DNA of 13,827 nucleotides, from positions 1-13,827 of the forward strand of contig CAZWCX010000159.1 of NCBI GenBank assembly GCA_964632945.1, written 5' to 3'. The position numbers and the translations under genes were made by a program. This document shows positions 13,534 to 13,827 of the stretch, piece by piece (within the stretch, counting starts at the first letter, position 1; every line of letters begins with the position of its first letter). The notes under the pieces were generated by a model, which was not told the origin of the DNA, ran no database searches, and worked only from the letters and a program-made list of their open reading frames with translations. Origin of the DNA: CAZWCX01 sp964632945. GTDB taxonomy: Bacteria; Planctomycetota; MHYJ01; WSZJ01; CAZWCX01.

Positions 13534-13827
13534 TCACGGGTACTCGAGGCCGCCGAAGGAACCTGCGAAGGCGGCGTAGGTGTTTTCCCAGGCGCAGCGG
13601 AGGTCGCCCTGGAGGCCTGCCACGTATTCGCGCAGCCGGCCTCCCTGAGTGGTGTAGATCAGATAGAGTTCCGCCAGGAACTCCTCGAAAAATCGCAACT
13701 GATAGATCCGCCGCGTTTCCGCGTCGAGGAGGAACTCGACCCCCAGGACGGCCCCGGCCGCGCGTATGGTGTCGAAGGCCCGCTCCATTTCCTTGGTTGT
13801 CCCGCACGGCAGGCGGGTTTGATGCGC
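13534..13827 (-). CDS. Unidentified protein, C-terminal 97 residues (start probably outside window)
   Basis: The first visible gene of the minus-strand STAS operon. The frame is open to the right edge. The only internal ATG (13788) has AAGGAA directly against it with no spacer, so a start outside the window is more likely. The visible part is helical: FDTIRAAGAVLGVEFLLD, then RIYQLRFFEEFLAELYLIYT and REYVAGLQGDLRCAWENTYAAF, with many aromatic residues and no membrane segment. I do not recognise it and see no catalytic motif. Its position just upstream of a STAS/RsbW pair is often taken by a sensor, a phosphatase or another switch component, but nothing visible shows that here. Confidence 0.6.
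   Translation of the reverse strand, partial: AHQTRLPCGTTKEMERAFDTIRAAGAVLGVEFLLDAETRRIYQLRFFEEFLAELYLIYTTQGGRLREYVAGLQGDLRCAWENTYAAFAGSFGGLEYP

Overview
The window is 13.8 kb of dense, GC-rich bacterial chromosome. It has no tRNA, rRNA, CRISPR array or insertion sequence, and no gene-free gap longer than about 140 bases. No phylogenetic marker gene is present, so the source can only be guessed. A TPR-tailed Hanks-type kinase, a secreted HEAT/von Willebrand A protein, a partner-switch pair and an STT3-type oligosaccharyltransferase together suggest Planctomycetota or a similar large-genome, signalling-rich lineage. This is inference with moderate confidence.

Layout, left to right. (1) The 3' part of an STT3/AglB-like protein glycosyltransferase (plus strand, cut by the window edge). 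(2) A serine esterase of the alpha/beta-hydrolase fold. (3) A clear sigma-70-type promoter at 2111-2140, followed by a two-gene signalling operon joined by an ATGA overlap. Its first gene encodes a ~1,414-residue GGDEF + AAA/STAND-type ATPase + duplicated uncharacterised domain + HEAT-repeat protein. Its second encodes a 1,011-residue Ser/Thr kinase with one membrane segment and about eleven TPR-like repeats. (4) A DUF72 protein (minus strand) whose 3' end overlaps the kinase gene tail-to-tail by 14 bp, divergent from (5) an unrecognised 197-residue protein (plus strand). (6) A tightly packed minus-strand operon read from the right edge: an unidentified partial gene, a STAS anti-anti-sigma protein, an RsbW/SpoIIAB-like ATPase, and a secreted HEAT-repeat/VWA protein. 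Its last three genes are linked by a 4-bp and then a 1-bp stop/start overlap.

How they may work together. The kinase operon joins a predicted c-di-GMP synthase, a STAND-like ATPase and two large repeat scaffolds to a Ser/Thr kinase. It resembles the known class III cyclase-AAA-TPR signalling proteins, with the cyclase replaced by GGDEF, the TPRs by HEAT repeats, and a TPR kinase encoded next door. The right-hand operon couples a cytoplasmic partner switch to a predicted exported VWA protein, with no sigma factor or PP2C phosphatase in view. These two modules are the strongest candidates for undescribed biology here. The links between them are inferred from gene order and domain content only.
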